From the NCBI GenBank assembly GCA_029959195.1, contig CP114121.1:2666001-2730000 (forward strand): a DNA stretch of 64,000 bases. The letters run 5' to 3'. Each line of letters opens with the position of its first letter. The first letter of the stretch is position 1. This DNA is from Dictyophora rubrovolvata. Taxonomy: Eukaryota; Basidiomycota; Agaricomycetes; Phallales; Phallaceae. The position numbers and the translations under genes are program-made. The notes under the pieces are model-generated. The model saw only the letters and a list, made by a program, of their open reading frames with translations. It did no database searches and was not told where the DNA came from. Shown here in pieces: positions 1-12,700 of the stretch.

Positions 1-532
1 AAGCGCGTGAAGAAGCAATGGCGTGGACAGCGGCTATAAAAATGAACGAGAGTGACGACGAAAAGGAGAAGAAGTCGAGAAAAGGAAAGAAGGGCAAAGT
101 AGCTGTGGATTCCACGGTGGCTAGTGGTGATGAAGCTGCTGGTGCTGGTGCTCCTGAAGGTGAACGCAAACGACGTCGGAAAAGAATAAAAAAGTATGGT
201 TCTCCCGGTGCTCAGGCTGCTGAGGAGGAGCGCGACGAAGACAGCCCACCGGGTGAAGATGGAGACGACTCAAGACCGCGTAAAGTATGTATTGACGACA
301 CATGTTGCCGTCAAGCTGCTGATTAGCTTTTTTAGCGTGTTAAGAAACGTGTCGTACGTGATGAAGAAGGTGAGGAGGAAGGTCAGGCTGCAGCTCCAAC
401 AGCCGGTGGTCGCAAAAAACAATAGTAAGCGTTGCAGTTCATTTCGGTCCATGTTGAAAACTACTAATGATGGATATAAATTCAACTAGCAAAACAAAAG
501 AGCTTATCTCGGACTCTGATGAAGAAGCGTAA
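1..532 (+). CDS. CTR9: Ctr9-like Paf1 complex subunit, C-terminal end (partial)
   Basis: Only the tail is in the window. Frame 3 is open from the left edge and is spliced at 285-335 and 425-489, giving exons 3-284, 336-424 and 490-532 that join in phase. The tail is highly charged, alternating Lys/Arg runs with Asp/Glu runs, and ends KTKELISDSDEEA. A terminal serine/aspartate motif of this kind after a basic-acidic tail is what I know from fungal Ctr9, the TPR-repeat scaffold of the Paf1 transcription elongation complex. The TPR repeats that would settle it lie outside the window. Alternative: another chromatin or elongation factor with the same tail style, such as Leo1 or Rtf1. Confidence 0.55.
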
Positions 533-1378
533 ACATAACATGATATGTATACTTGTTGTCAGCTTTTGTATGAAAATGTATCTCTAATCTCTGTTTTATA
601 TCTTCCGCTGAAATCAATGTATCGTAAACCATTGTTTTACTCAGCATTGACATTATTTAATGCAGACAGTACTGTCTAAGTAATAGACCGGAAATTTCCG
701 AGCCGGTTCCGACTCTTTACTGGAACCCTTACCCAGTCCCACACAGTAGCTAACCTACTGTCATGCTTCCAATTTCGCATTCTCCGAATGCATTTTCCCG
801 CCCTACGGGTGCAATCATGAAACTCGCACCATTCGTTTCGCTGGTCTACTGGCACGTCATCACAAAGACCTAGGGATCTGAACCATATTAAACTTTGCGG
901 GTGTTGGTTCTCTCGGATATGATACGATACTACACGGTTTATTGACCGTTCACCCAACCAATGAATGTCTTTCAGTTAAATATATCGGTGTCGACCCTCG
1001 CGGACGGTGCCGAAGATATCGCGTTATGGCACACATCCTACTCGTCATCGTGGAGTAGTCTCTGCATACGTGTATACGAATATCCTCACGGAACGATGAA
1101 TTTGGAAAAATGATGCGAGGTATTATCCAAGTTTAAAAATAAAATAAAAAACGCAAATCTCCTAATTCGCTACATCGCCAGGTCCTTCTAAAAAAGTTTT
1201 CAAAGAGATACGCACAGAGGAAAACCAGTTGGCGGCACACATCAAATTGTGGATCGCACGGTTTTCAGTCCTGTCATTTCAGTTCCGTTCCTCCCTTCCT
1301 TTCGTCTCTCACTATTCTCCTCAGTGCCCACAAGCGACCCCCAACGCTTTGAAGGCAAGCTGAAACAAAAGAAAAGAA
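533..1378. other. Intergenic, 3' flank and promoter of the DUF6593 gene
   Basis: 846 bp between two plus-strand genes. No convincing coding exon or RNA gene seen. A 93-codon minus-strand frame at 676-957 has no recognisable motif and is not called. The last 150 bp are pyrimidine-rich (TTCC/TCTC runs), as is common just upstream of fungal start codons. Confidence 0.6.
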
Positions 1379-2160
1379 ATGCCTCCTCCCCCAAAACCCC
1401 CTCCACCTTTCAAACTAGTCTTAACAACGAACTCCACAAAAAACACAACTATTTCGGATGAAACAGACACCATCTACTACGAGATCCGCACGGAGCCTTG
1501 GATTCCGCTTCATACCAAAGTGAAACGACTCGACCCGGAAACAAGAGAATTCGAAGTCAGAGCTGAAATCCAAAGATTTGGGGATTGTCCTCAAGTGCGG
1601 GTTTTGGAGAGGTCCAAAGAATGGGCTCGTGCTGATCAGTTTTTGAGGGTAGATGAAGCTAAACCCGGAGGATTTGGAAGTAAGGGCAGTTATGTGTGAG
1701 TCTTCTATTCTTCTGGAAAAAAAACAAAAGTCAACGAAGTAAACTAAATGTATTATCTACTAGTGTGGGGCGATTTAGAGGGGATGACGGCCATATTTAT
1801 CGTTGGCAAGTCAATAAAGGACACTTGGAGGTGTGTCCTATTTTTTCCCTCCTCTTCCTCTGTTCAATCAGCCAACACTTGGCATAGCTTGTCCGCGCGG
1901 ATGTAGAACAAGTACAACCGCCTGTCGTCATCCAGCACCATCATAAACGCCACTTCTGGTTCTTCCGCATGTCAAAACACGCCTGGTTGGAAGTAAAACC
2001 CGAAATGAAAAACACGCTTGATAGTCTCATTCGTACGTGTTACGTCGTCTAGTCTAATGCGGAATATTAATAGGAGAATTTCTATCCTCGTCTTTTAGTG
2101 AGTTACATACTCGTTGAGCGTAAGCGACGATATGTTGAGAAGGAAGTGGGCCAGCTCTAA
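1379..2160 (+). CDS. DUF6593 family protein
   Basis: Four exons, 1379-1695, 1764-1830, 1888-2032 and 2099-2160, join in phase to a protein of about 196 residues. After a proline-rich start (MPPPPKPPPPFKL) comes the motif set I associate with the basidiomycete DUF6593 domain: an IYYEIRTEPW strand, a stretch reading VVGRFRGDDGHIYRW, an HFWFFRMSKHAWLEV strand, and a terminal ILVERKRR. The domain is probably a beta-rich fold of unknown function, often found in multi-copy families in Agaricomycetes. No signal peptide or membrane segment is visible, so a cytosolic or nuclear location is likely. The start is the first ATG in frame and precedes the whole domain. Family assignment is from memory of the motif order. 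Confidence 0.75.
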
Positions 2161-2997
2161 TTCTGCTCATTCCCTTACGACTTTTCTTGTTTTTATTCTT
2201 TTTGGGAAGTACTTCTTGTAGATGTAAGCTATGCTTTTCTCTCTCTCCTGTATAACACTTTGGGGTTATTTAAGCTAAAAAAATAAGAAGCGAGAACACC
2301 AGTCTTCGTGATAAGAATGCAGTCCAGAGTTATTACGAACTCATATATGAATGCAAATGTTTTGGTATATCTACAAAGAGCTATAACATTGTTTACGCGC
2401 TATGTTACGATTTTTACATACGTTTCCCTTGTGTAAATGTATGCAATTGATTTATATTGATAACACTACTAGAATAAAGATTCGGGGAAAGGGAAAACAA
2501 TGAAGAGCGGAGAGAGGGGAAGAGAGAGATAGGGAGAAGAAAAAAGGAGAAACCGCGCAAATTTTCATATACAGCAGCATTATCTTATCATCAGTGATAG
2601 AAAAGAAAATTGAAATACGTCCCCTACTTTTCTCTCAGTTCCATCATATCTTCCAATTCTATCGGTTTAATATTTTGGAAGATTTGAGTATGGTTAGGAA
2701 GCGGAGAATGGTGGTCATTCGAGGCTGGGGGCATGAGACCAACAGTTGACGGGGAGCCAGCGATATGGGAAGTACAGCTTGAACATTGAGAACAAAGTCC
2801 AATAAGATACACCGAAAGAAAGAAGGGTGAGAAGGGTAAGACGCATCAATTATGTACATGTGTGAACGGGAACACATCATAGGACGGATTGACGGGAAAG
2901 AGCGACAAAAGGGATGGGTTATGACAGAGAAGGAGAAAAATTACAACGAAAAGAAAGTAGGAAACTAAAAATGGTTTGCTCCCTTTGTTTTGCTGTG
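2161..2997. other. Convergent intergenic region
   Basis: 837 bp between the 3' ends of the DUF6593 gene (plus) and the PWWP gene (minus). Contains a long purine-rich run at about 2490-2550 and several AATAAA-like stretches suited to 3' ends. Nothing coding was recognised. Confidence 0.6.
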
Positions 2998-5130
2998 CTA
3001 GTCGTCGGTCATGTCCATCGCTTGTTCATCATCAGCACTGGGAACATCCATAGGAACCAGGGTCGAAGCTAGAACAGGTGTTTCTGCAGTGACATTCGAT
3101 ACCTGCTCAGTAGTCTCGCCTCCATTAGCATGGAGATCAGAGACTTTGGCATTGACGTTGGACTGAGACGCAGGCTTGGTAGCCGGAACTTCCGCGAAAA
3201 CAGCAACTTTTTCACTCCCCGATTTCGGCTTGTTATTTTTAACACTAGCATCAGAAGGTTTCGAGGCTATCGATCCATTAACGGCTTCAATTGGCACATT
3301 CGCACTGAGGTTGGCGATATCTTGCCCCTGTTGTTCTTCTTTTACATTGTGCACGAGCTTCTGCCATTTTTCTAATAGGGCGTCCGCACGCTTCCGAATT
3401 TGATATTTATCCTCTTGCTGTAATTTGGTGGGTTCGAGTTGAGTTATATGCCGCATCACTTTGCCGAGTTTCGAGAACTGAAATTACACGTGTTGGAGAC
3501 CAGTTACGTAATCAAGAGGATTTGGAAACCCAAGAACAAGAAAGGCGAAAAGAGACGGGGGTGATTGACGGTTGGAAGAGGAAAGACAGGCAAGCAGAAG
3601 CGTTGAGACGGTTAAAGAAGCGAGCACAAGAGGGAGCGCCGATTAAAGCGAAGATGGTGAAGATTATTGAAAAGAGTTCTCTTAGCGATAAGAGTCTGGT
3701 CCCACACAAACATGCACTTACAGAAAGCTGGTCAAGTGTAAGATTGTAATTTTCGATAGTCGTGAATAGTGCATCATACTCTGGCATTTCCTATAAAAAA
3801 AGTGACACATGTAAGTGTCTGGTTTAGATAACAGGCGATGCGAGAAGGATGTGTTGGGAAAGGGGAAGGAGCAGGTGGCTCAAATACGGACGCCTCATCG
3901 AAAGCGCATCTAGGCTGTGATGTCACCCTCGAGGATACAGATGGCATAACACAACTCCGAGATGATCGCCAAGTACAGATCCGTGAAGAGCGATAAAAGC
4001 GATAAGGATACGGTTTCAAGAACATACCTCCTCTTTAGGGATGGTTTTGCTTAAGAATCCTCGCTGTAGCTTATGTCTCCATTCCTTCACTTTGACATTT
4101 TCAGGGTCCTGTGGTGACGGATCTTCAATAACAAGAGTCAGAAGTCGTGACAAGTATTGGAGGACAAGAGAGGAAAGCTTCACGCGAATAGACGGGGTAC
4201 ATACCGTCTTCAGGCTTCTCTATTTTGACTTTCTTCGAAGGAGGCGCTGATTTCTTGCTGGAATCGGCCTTGACATTTTCACCGCCCTCGTCAGTGGCGG
4301 CATCCGCTTCGCCGCCGTCGTCCTCACTTTCAATGGTGTCCTTGCTGCGCATTCCATTCTTTTTGTTCAATTTCTTCTTTGCAGGAGTCTTCTTCTCTCT
4401 CCCTTCAGTCATGGGCCCTTTGGCACCGGCATCCTTTTTCTTCCTTGGTTTTGTTTCGCTCTCGCGTTTGCGTTTTTTGCTGGCTTTGGCAGCGCCTTTT
4501 TCGCTATCACCATCGTCTCCGCCTTCATCGAGCTCATCGATTTCTTCTTCAACGTCTTCATCACCCTCAGCGGTGGAGATGCCAGGAGCAGATAAGGAAG
4601 CTTCCCAGGTAGAAGGATCCATTGCGATTTTGTATGCTTTTAGTAGATCGGCGGACTTTTTGTGGGGTTCGTTGATGTAAGCTTCTATTTCGTGTTTTTG
4701 AAGGAGAGATAAGTCTTTGGCAAGAGTCCATGCACTATATCGAGAGGAGGAGGTTATTTGGGTATCCCAAAAGGAAATAGGCACATACTAATCCCCTGCT
4801 GGGAAAAAACGGACGGCGTAAAACTTTGTCTTTTTAGATGGTGGACGTTCGCGCGCGACAGCGTCTGGCACATTCTCTGGATCGACTAGCTGTTGATAGC
4901 ATCGTCAGTATATCATGTGCATTATGGGCATGACCAAGAAAAATCGTATCATTGACGCGTCAAAACGGGGCGCTATGGGTTGAAAGAAGGAAAAGAGAGA
5001 GGTAAGGACTGACTTGACCAGGCCATTGAGGATAACCCCGAACCTTGGCAAGCACAATATCACCAAGTTTGTATTCATGCTCGCCTATATCTTGACTTTT
5101 CTTAGGCATATTAGTAATTGGATTTGCCAT
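2998..5130 (-). CDS. PWWP domain protein with TFIIS-N/LEDGF-like helical domain
   Basis: Six exons (5130-5014, 4889-4789, 4734-4205, 4122-4028, 3790-3722, 3477-2998) join in phase to a 463-residue protein. Residues about 20-80 form a PWWP domain: KLGDIVLAKVRGYPQWPGQ, then VRFFPAGD and the aromatic YAWT segment. PWWP modules bind methylated histone tails, typically H3K36me, on nucleosomes. A long acidic/Lys-rich linker with nuclear-localisation-like KKRKRE follows. Residues about 250-340 form a helical bundle with KEWRHKLQRGFL, YNLTLDQLSFSKLGKVMRHI and RADALLEKWQKLV, the TFIIS N-terminal/LEDGF IBD type that docks transcription regulators. The tail is acidic and low-complexity. Architecture resembles LEDGF/HDGF-type chromatin readers. 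Introns 4 and 5 are about 240 bp each, much longer than the others here. Confidence 0.82.
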
Positions 5131-5757
5131 TGTAGTTATGAATTGGTGTCAGAGGCGAAAGGCAGCCCAGTAGAAAGAGTGTTTGTTGGTGTTAGATTGT
5201 TGGCGCCAGAGGGTAGAAACTGTTCGTGCTTATAGATGGGCCGCTTCTTTTTCTGGATTTTCTAGTATTTCTTGCGTGGAATTGAATGAAAATCCCGTGG
5301 ACGCGTTTTTAGGTTGACGCGAGATGGGGGTTTAAGGAGAAAGGCGGATGCCGAATCTGAGTTTGTTGATGTTTTTTCACGGCGTGACCTTTGCTATACA
5401 CACGCACGCGGGAAGAGCTTGAACCGAAAAAGCATGGCAGACTCATTACAGGCAGATTTATCAAGGAAACCTTTATTTTAGTATATTCCTGCCTAATGGA
5501 TTTCTATCTCAACTTTATATTCCTCGGTTTTATGGCCGTTGCTTTTATATCAGACTGCCACCGGAATTGCATTACCTACTAAGGTATCCAGCTAAAAGCT
5601 TCGGAAGTAACTGTTCCAGCTTACGGACATCCTCATAATTCCTTTCGCTTTGCTTCTAATTATCTCGTGTCCAACTACAAACTCAAGATTAAAAACCGAC
5701 GAAGCGCTGGTCAAAACACGCTTAGTCATCGTTCCGTTCGTCTTTTCTCCTGTCGGC
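5131..5757. promoter_or_regulatory. Divergent promoter region, PWWP gene / RMT2
   Basis: 627 bp separate the start codons of the minus-strand PWWP gene (5130) and the plus-strand RMT2 gene (5758), so both are probably transcribed from this interval. No clear TATA box or known operator was identified. Confidence 0.5.
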
Positions 5758-7236
5758 ATGGACGACGACTCGGGCTTGGACGCGAAAACACTGGCTGCGC
5801 AACTTTTAAAAGCCATTCTTTCAAATCCTTCCGATAAGCAGACAATTGAAAGTCTTATTGGACAAGGTGCACCGTTGTGGTATCAGGATAACGAGGAAGG
5901 ACTGTCTTGTCTACATGCGGCATGTTACGTTCAAGACCTGAATCTGGTTAAACTTTTTTTAGAAAATGGTGCACCATGGAATCTCGGTATATAATTGTTG
6001 ATATTTCTCTGACAATATAAAAAAATAATTATTAATAACTAGTCGACTTTCTCGGAAACACGGCTAGCGATATTGCCCTTTCGTTCAACGACGAGGAAAT
6101 TTATCGCGCCATCCGCGATGCAGGAATTCGTAGCGGTAACGCTTCAACTTCAGTACTCAATTTCATTCTAAAGCGGTTTCAAGAGTTCCTATTACACGTC
6201 TTATCAGCTCAGTCCGAAACACTCGACCTTCTAAAAAATGAAGATACCAGTCCATTTGGCTCCTCTTCGTCATTCCTTGAATCTAATCTAATCTTTTCTA
6301 TCGATAAACACGGTCAGGAGATATGTAGTGTCACGTTTGATGGTGAGACTGTTGGCGTGATGATGGGTTGGGAGCGAGTTATCAGTACGTACATATTTAT
6401 CCGACTATCTGATATCCTGCTCGGAAGTACACGGGAGTCATATTGGTTGCTCATCCCTTTGGTAGTGCAGAGGACTGTCAGTCTACTCTGTAGCGATCAT
6501 CCTGCACGTTCAACAGGTCTCAAAATATTGAATATCGGATTTGGCCTCGGTATTGTACGTTAACTTTAACCGCTCTCTCCTCTTGGTGTTAAACCCAAAC
6601 CTATCTAGATAGATACAATGTTTCAAAGTCTAAATCCCCCACCAATACAACACACTATCATTGAAGCTCACAAAGACGTTCTGGCACAAATGAAGTCCAA
6701 AGGCTGGTACGACAAACCCGGTGTAAAAATTCTCGAGGGTCGATGGCAAGACTTTACGGAGGGTGAACTCTGTGGACCTCACGGTGGCTGGGACATTATC
6801 TATATTGATACTTTCGCCGAAGATTATAAGGGTAACATGCCAAATTATCTCACGATGAAAGGGGAAACGCTAATTATAATACCGACATACACAGAACTTC
6901 GAAACTTTTTCGACATTTTACCCAACCTGCTCAGCGGCCCTGAAGCGCGATTCAGCTTTTTCAACGGTTTGGGCGCAACAAGTATCTTCTTTTTATCTAA
7001 CCCTTTGACATCATATTCACATCCTCCCCTTTCAAAAATCCACAGACGCAACTATATACGACGTCTATACTCTCATTTCCGAACTGCATCTGGGTGAGGC
7101 AGGCCTATCTGTGCAATGGTCAGATGTCGATGTCGGTATTGGTTCTGACCTGAGCCATGAGCGCTGGGGTGACAGTAGAAAATACTTTACACAAAGGCTC
7201 TACAGGCTTCCTATAGCGACCATCACTGAGGCTTGA
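5758..7236 (+). CDS. RMT2: Protein arginine N-methyltransferase 2 (delta-N methylation)
   Basis: Five exons (5758-5986, 6043-6384, 6466-6554, 6609-6981, 7046-7236) join in phase. The N-terminal 100 residues hold ankyrin-like repeats (GLSCLHAACYVQDLNLVKLF, then NTASDIALSFNDEEIYRAI), as in fungal Rmt2. The C-terminal half is a class I SAM-dependent methyltransferase: ILNIGFGLGIIDTMFQ is the SAM-binding glycine motif, HTIIEAHKDVLAQM carries the acidic residue after strand beta2, and GGWDIIYIDTFAEDY follows. Rmt2 methylates the delta nitrogen of arginine, in yeast on ribosomal protein L12. Fungal proteins of this family have the same ankyrin + methyltransferase order, so the length and layout look complete. 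Cytosolic or nuclear; no targeting signal seen. Confidence 0.92.
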
Positions 7237-9786
7237 TGATTTAATATAAAGGAAAAGTGCTTTCGGGTATGTTGATGGTTTCGCAACTTGTGTTTATGAA
7301 TCCTGGAAAAGAAAATACTCCGCTGACAACCTGTCATACCAGAACGGTTCGATCATGCTTCAGTTGGTATCATCATCATTTGCTCATATTTGTTTCACTG
7401 TCATACAAACTCATAATTTTCTATATTTAGACCTGGAATATCAACCAGAAAATCCTACGCACATTCAGATGGTTAGATGATATCTCAACACTCATCGACG
7501 AAATGATCCGAGTGTCAAAGACCCATTTGTAAATACTGTAGACCAGGCGAGTTGTAATTAGAGGATCGGAAATCGTACTTTCCCCAAAGCACTCTGGCCC
7601 ATGTGATTTTCAGTGCTGTGCCTGACTGGAACATGCACCGTTTCAACGATTCCCGTGCATCAAATTTATCTGCAGCTACTCCTCGGCATTAGCTTTAGTG
7701 CCTATTTCAAGAACGAAAACAGACTCCCCCGCCCCACTGGAACTATCCCCCAATACGAACCAAACACCTTAGAATATTCCATACGTCGGTAAGACACTTA
7801 GTCCGCGTAGTTGCCCAGGCCCCGTCGGTGGTAGTGTAGAGGACTGGAAAGTTTAAGACAGACGGCCGGTTAAGACCTATTCCATACACACATACGTATG
7901 TGCGACGTTGGTGCCTCAATTTCCAGAGTATCCAGATCAAAAAAGGACTCCAGCTTGAGCTTCGGCGACACGGCTAACATGGATCCGATTGGTGTCAGAT
8001 TGATACAAACCAAGGGAGTCTCCAACGGAGTCTGGCACGCAACGCAATATCATCACTGGCCCCTTATAAAGCAACTGAACCTGTCGGAGCTAAACTGTTC
8101 GAGGGGCGATGCTGCGGCAACGAAACAGCTTGCTAAACCTAATCAGCTTGGTCAACGACGTTTCAAGTTAGTGCTTTGTTATATATCAGGTGCTTCTGCT
8201 TATGATTCACGTTCATGGATTCAGAGCGCTGATTCCCCCAGACTATGGCGTAACTTATCTAGATCTCCAAATATGTATGTAAGTACAGCCAGGGTTAGGC
8301 TCTATCTTCACGGGCTCAGATCTAAACTTCCAGAGCATCCGACTCGGAACGATTGTTTGCATATAATGCTGGACAACTTTTCAGCAAAGTCTCGATAAAA
8401 AGTGCTGGAATTTTATAATAAGGCACTTACATATATGCAAGACGAAATCTGAGGAAATGGTCAAATGGTCAAGATCTAAGAACTATAATACTGCGCGATA
8501 AGGGCAAGAGTGATTTCGGAGGCAAAATTTCCGGGATGCATGTGGAGCAATGAACCGCGGTAGTCTTGTGATCCGCTTGGAAAATCCCACATACGAAACA
8601 TGGGTTTTTCTAGGTTTTTCTACCCGGAGTAGAATCTAGAGAGGAATCGACTGGATCTCAGGTTCAGGACGGGCTGTTGATACCGAGAGGTTGTTTATTC
8701 CTGCTTTTGATAATACGATGGACTCTCCTTCGGGTTTGTATGGATTTGTAATTTTGGTCTCAACAATTTATCAGATGATGCTAAGAAAAGGGGCGTTCCG
8801 TATTTGCAAGACCATGCAAAATTGGTTTTGGGAAATCGGAAGCAATGTATAATAATTCGAATGGTAGAAGCATGCAAATTCATGTCGGAAATGCGTTTTG
8901 CACAGATTGTCAGGAAGGGGCAGTGTATCCCCGCTGTCGGGTATTGCAACAATAATCAGCAGGGTGCTGATATTTGGAAGAATTGGGAATTCGAGCTCAT
9001 GATCGGTCGGACGTCATACCAATGGGCACCTGGCCGGACGCTCTACACCATAGAAGACTCATCTTCTAGGCTACTGTTGCCATCTGGCAATCTATATAGT
9101 CTATAAAAAAAGAGGTGATGCGAAGAGAGCCGCATGGGAATCTATCAGAACCTCTGGTGCACTTTGACTGTCGATGGAGGTTTTCACATCAAGAATCAGT
9201 AGTGAGTCATGAGCCCGCGTCGGGCGATTGGCTACCATGGGATTCAGGCGATTTACAGACCTAATGAGCCTCATGGATTCTAAAGGTGACATTTTCGTGG
9301 AAATATTCTCGGGGTCACCATGAGAAAAAAATGAGAGGGGATATTGGAGCAACTCACGGAGATGTTAATCACCATAACCGGCAATCTCAAAGTCCGCCGG
9401 CTCGCTTAAATGTTGATATACATTCGAGTTGTTTGAGTCAAAATATAAACCCTTATCAACCAAAACACGCGAGAGCTTTTCCAAAAAGTTCATCAAAAAG
9501 ATCCGGCGTGTTCCAGCACACGCGCTTAATCCGTCTGAACGCACGTACCCCGCGGCGGACTGTGAAAAAAATTGCCAGTGCCGCCGCTTTGGGCCTCACG
9601 ATTCTCTCCAATTAGACGCCCGTTGTTTCCCGACACACCGCTCTTCTTCTACCTTGAAGAATCAAAGCCACCCAAGGACAGACCAGGTCTCGAAAGACAA
9701 ACGCTGTCATTTCCAATCCTTGGTCTTTGTCTTTTTGTTCGCTTCTACCCACTCTCGCCACCCCTTCTTTTAGACAGATTCCAAAA
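7237..9786. other. Long intergenic region, no supported gene
   Basis: 2.55 kb between RMT2 and the Zn2Cys6 gene. Open frames of 166 codons (7898-8398, plus) and 100 codons (8804-9106, plus) have no recognisable motif, no clear splice partners and an unremarkable composition, so I do not call them. Two CGG-rich spots near 9378-9401 and 9550-9558 lie in the presumed promoter of the next gene. I cannot exclude decayed transposon sequence. Confidence 0.5.
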
Positions 9787-12700
9787 ATGAGCGGGGAATG
9801 GCCAAGTCCTGAGAACGTTAATAATACTCGATCAACGCGCGGAGGGAAAGTGAGGGCCTGTGCAGAATGCAGAAGGTTGAAGTTACGCTGCGATAGAAAT
9901 TTCCCATGTGCGTGTATCTTCCTTTTCTGAGCCCATTATTCCACTCAAGAACATGATCGTTTACCAGGCCAAGCATGTATACGTCGAGGGTGTAGCGCAC
10001 TATGCCCCGACAGTGAGTACCACTTCTGACTCGGTCCACCACTTTTCTCAACTGAATTGGCGGCATTTTACTTCACTCAGAATGTTTCACTGATGAAGCG
10101 ACACCGAGGTATGTGACCATCAAAAAAAAAGTATTGTTTAAGAAGAAGGCTATTTTAACATTCTGGTTGCATCTTTCTTTCCATTTACGTACCAGATCTC
10201 TGAAAGCGAATAATTTGAAGAATCGTGAAGAAATCCAGCAGTTACGCGAGAAAGTGTCGACCCTGGAAGCGGCTTTGGCCGCTGCTTCTACCTCATCCGA
10301 CTCAGCGGGTTCTCTATATATCTCGACCGATCAAGCCAATAATAAAAAACCAGAATCTGACGTCGGGATTGATGACACGCTTAATGTATTCGGCTCATTA
10401 TCTGTCGAGGACGAAGGGGTTGTTTTTCATGGTGATACGAGCATGTCCGAGGTATGTAGAAACCATCAAGCATTATTATATATCCATTACATTCTAAATA
10501 TGCATGATTATATTAGAACTTCATGGTAAAGCTTTCATTCTTTCACAAACATCACGCATCATTATTCATTCCCTCTAGAAAAAAACAACCGATTCATTTA
10601 ATCAATTCTCGAGAATAGGAGGCGAGGAACCAGCTCTGCCTACCATTCTGACCCTCTTAAGCGCTTTATTTCCATTCGCCCCTCGATCAATATCTGACAG
10701 CGCGGATTTCTCCGACCTATTAGCATATTTGCCTTCTCCCCAAGACGCGTTGGAGATTAGTGACATTTTCTGGTACACGTTCAGCCATGGGTAATGAATT
10801 CTCTCATTATGATTTTTTTTCTTTTTTTCAAATTAATTCATGTTCAATCTAGAATAACGCCTATTACTCGGCCGTATTTTATTTCCAAGATCTACAACTA
10901 CTTTTACCCACCCCCGCACATAAGAAGAAACTTTACCAAAAAGGATGCCCATAAATTGGGTCTATTGTATATCTACATAGCGTTGGGTCTTCTAGCCGAT
11001 GAAAGGCAGCCTTTGCTGTCAACTGAGGCTGAAAAGTACTATCAATTGGCTCGGGCTGCGTACGTTTTTTATTATCCTCCCATATTCAAAAAGAAAAAAA
11101 AAACTAACGGTCTTTCTGTTTTACCTTTTTCTAGACTAAGCTTAGATCGTATATGTGATCATCCCACGCTGCATGGCTTACAATGCATGGTGTGTGTAAA
11201 TTTGACCTCGTGTACTATATAAGGCCCTTATCTTTTTGACACCGTGTCGTAGATGGCGCTTAGTTGGTACCTCCGCTGTACTCCCAATAGAGGAACCCCC
11301 GGTTATCGATGGTGTTTAGATGGCGTCACACTAAAGTATGTCTCGTTCTTTTTTCCTTGACCGGGTTTCTCAATAAATGAGAATTCAGACTAGCGAGTAT
11401 GGTAAGACAATTCGTTTGAATTAATTCCTATTCTTCCCATTCCATTTTTTGAATTTGTTTCCGCTTTTGAGATGGGTATTTGTATGTATTTTATGCACTC
11501 TTTTTTTTTTTGCGGCGGAAGCTAACTTGAATTCGTGTGCGAAAAACAGTTAGAAACAGCCGGAATTGGCTTACGGACCCTGATGACATCGAACAAAGGG
11601 AGGCGCTTTGTTGGGAGCTTGTGGGCCAGGAGGTCTGGCAGGTGCGTTAAATTTCACGAACTTTCCCATCAAAATAACACAACTAATTTATTTATTTTCT
11701 AGGCATTCACAGTTGGACGACCATGCAGTATCGATGTCACTTTAATCGACTGTCCCAAACCGCCCGATGATTTAGATATTTATGGAGGTTTACCAGGATT
11801 TGTTCGTGGTGGTAAGTTCACTTAACAATCACGCTTCCCAAGTCCCTATTGGAATGTACAACGAACTGAAATCAGCTATGGGCTGGAAACATCGATTTTA
11901 TCCGATTCTGTACCAGGTCCTTCGCCTGATACAGCAGCCGCGCCCGGTCAAATATGGCGACATTATCAAGTTAGAGCGCGAACTACGGCAAGCTCCTCTA
12001 CCTGAAAAATTGGTCATGAAACCGTTCTCGGTACCTTATGATGGCCTGCCGGAGGATGACCAAATTGTGGGTGTGCAGCGCTTTGGATGCATGTTATTAC
12101 GAGAGACAAGTAAGTCATGAAATTTCGCTTTATTTATATTTTCTCACGTATATTTGACACTCTGAACTTCTTCTCTTTTTCAAATTCACTCAAATTCATT
12201 GAATGATATCATAGTCTGTTGTCTTCTGCACCGGCGGTTTCTTGTTATGGCCATGGAAAACGGACCGCAAGATCCTCGAAAGCATCCATTTTGGTATTCC
12301 GCCTATCAAGCTGGTTGCGGGGCTTCTTGGATCATTAAATGCCATATCGCCATGTACCGGAGACAGCCAGCTTTGGTCTCTCGTGTTCCTGCTTTTTGGT
12401 CGGCAAGCTTCTCGGCGGCGGTTAGTCGTTGCGTTATATTTTTTTTCTGCTTTTATCCCTTCTTTTCCTTTCCTTTTTGCGCTCCTTTTACTTGGCTTAC
12501 AATTGTTTTCTCCCCTCTGGCGTATCTCCCTTGGCTCATGATGCTTCTTTGCAGATCATGTTGGGCGCTATGGCCGCTCGGTATTGGAATTATGACTTCG
12601 CCAAGGGGTCGTTGGAGAAATTTGAATCAATATGCGCCCTTTTCAAAGAGGCATCAGAAACATCGTTACAACCCGCCAATGCTTTGGTATGTACCTTTGA

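Noticed and set aside
3522-3749. 75-codon plus-strand frame inside intron 5 of the PWWP gene
   Set aside because: Purine-rich intron sequence produces a Lys/Arg/Glu-rich frame; no motif, and it lies antisense inside a well-supported gene.
7898-8398. 166-codon open frame between RMT2 and the Zn2Cys6 gene
   Set aside because: No recognisable motif, no splice partner and composition like random sequence; kept only as a remark in the intergenic entry.
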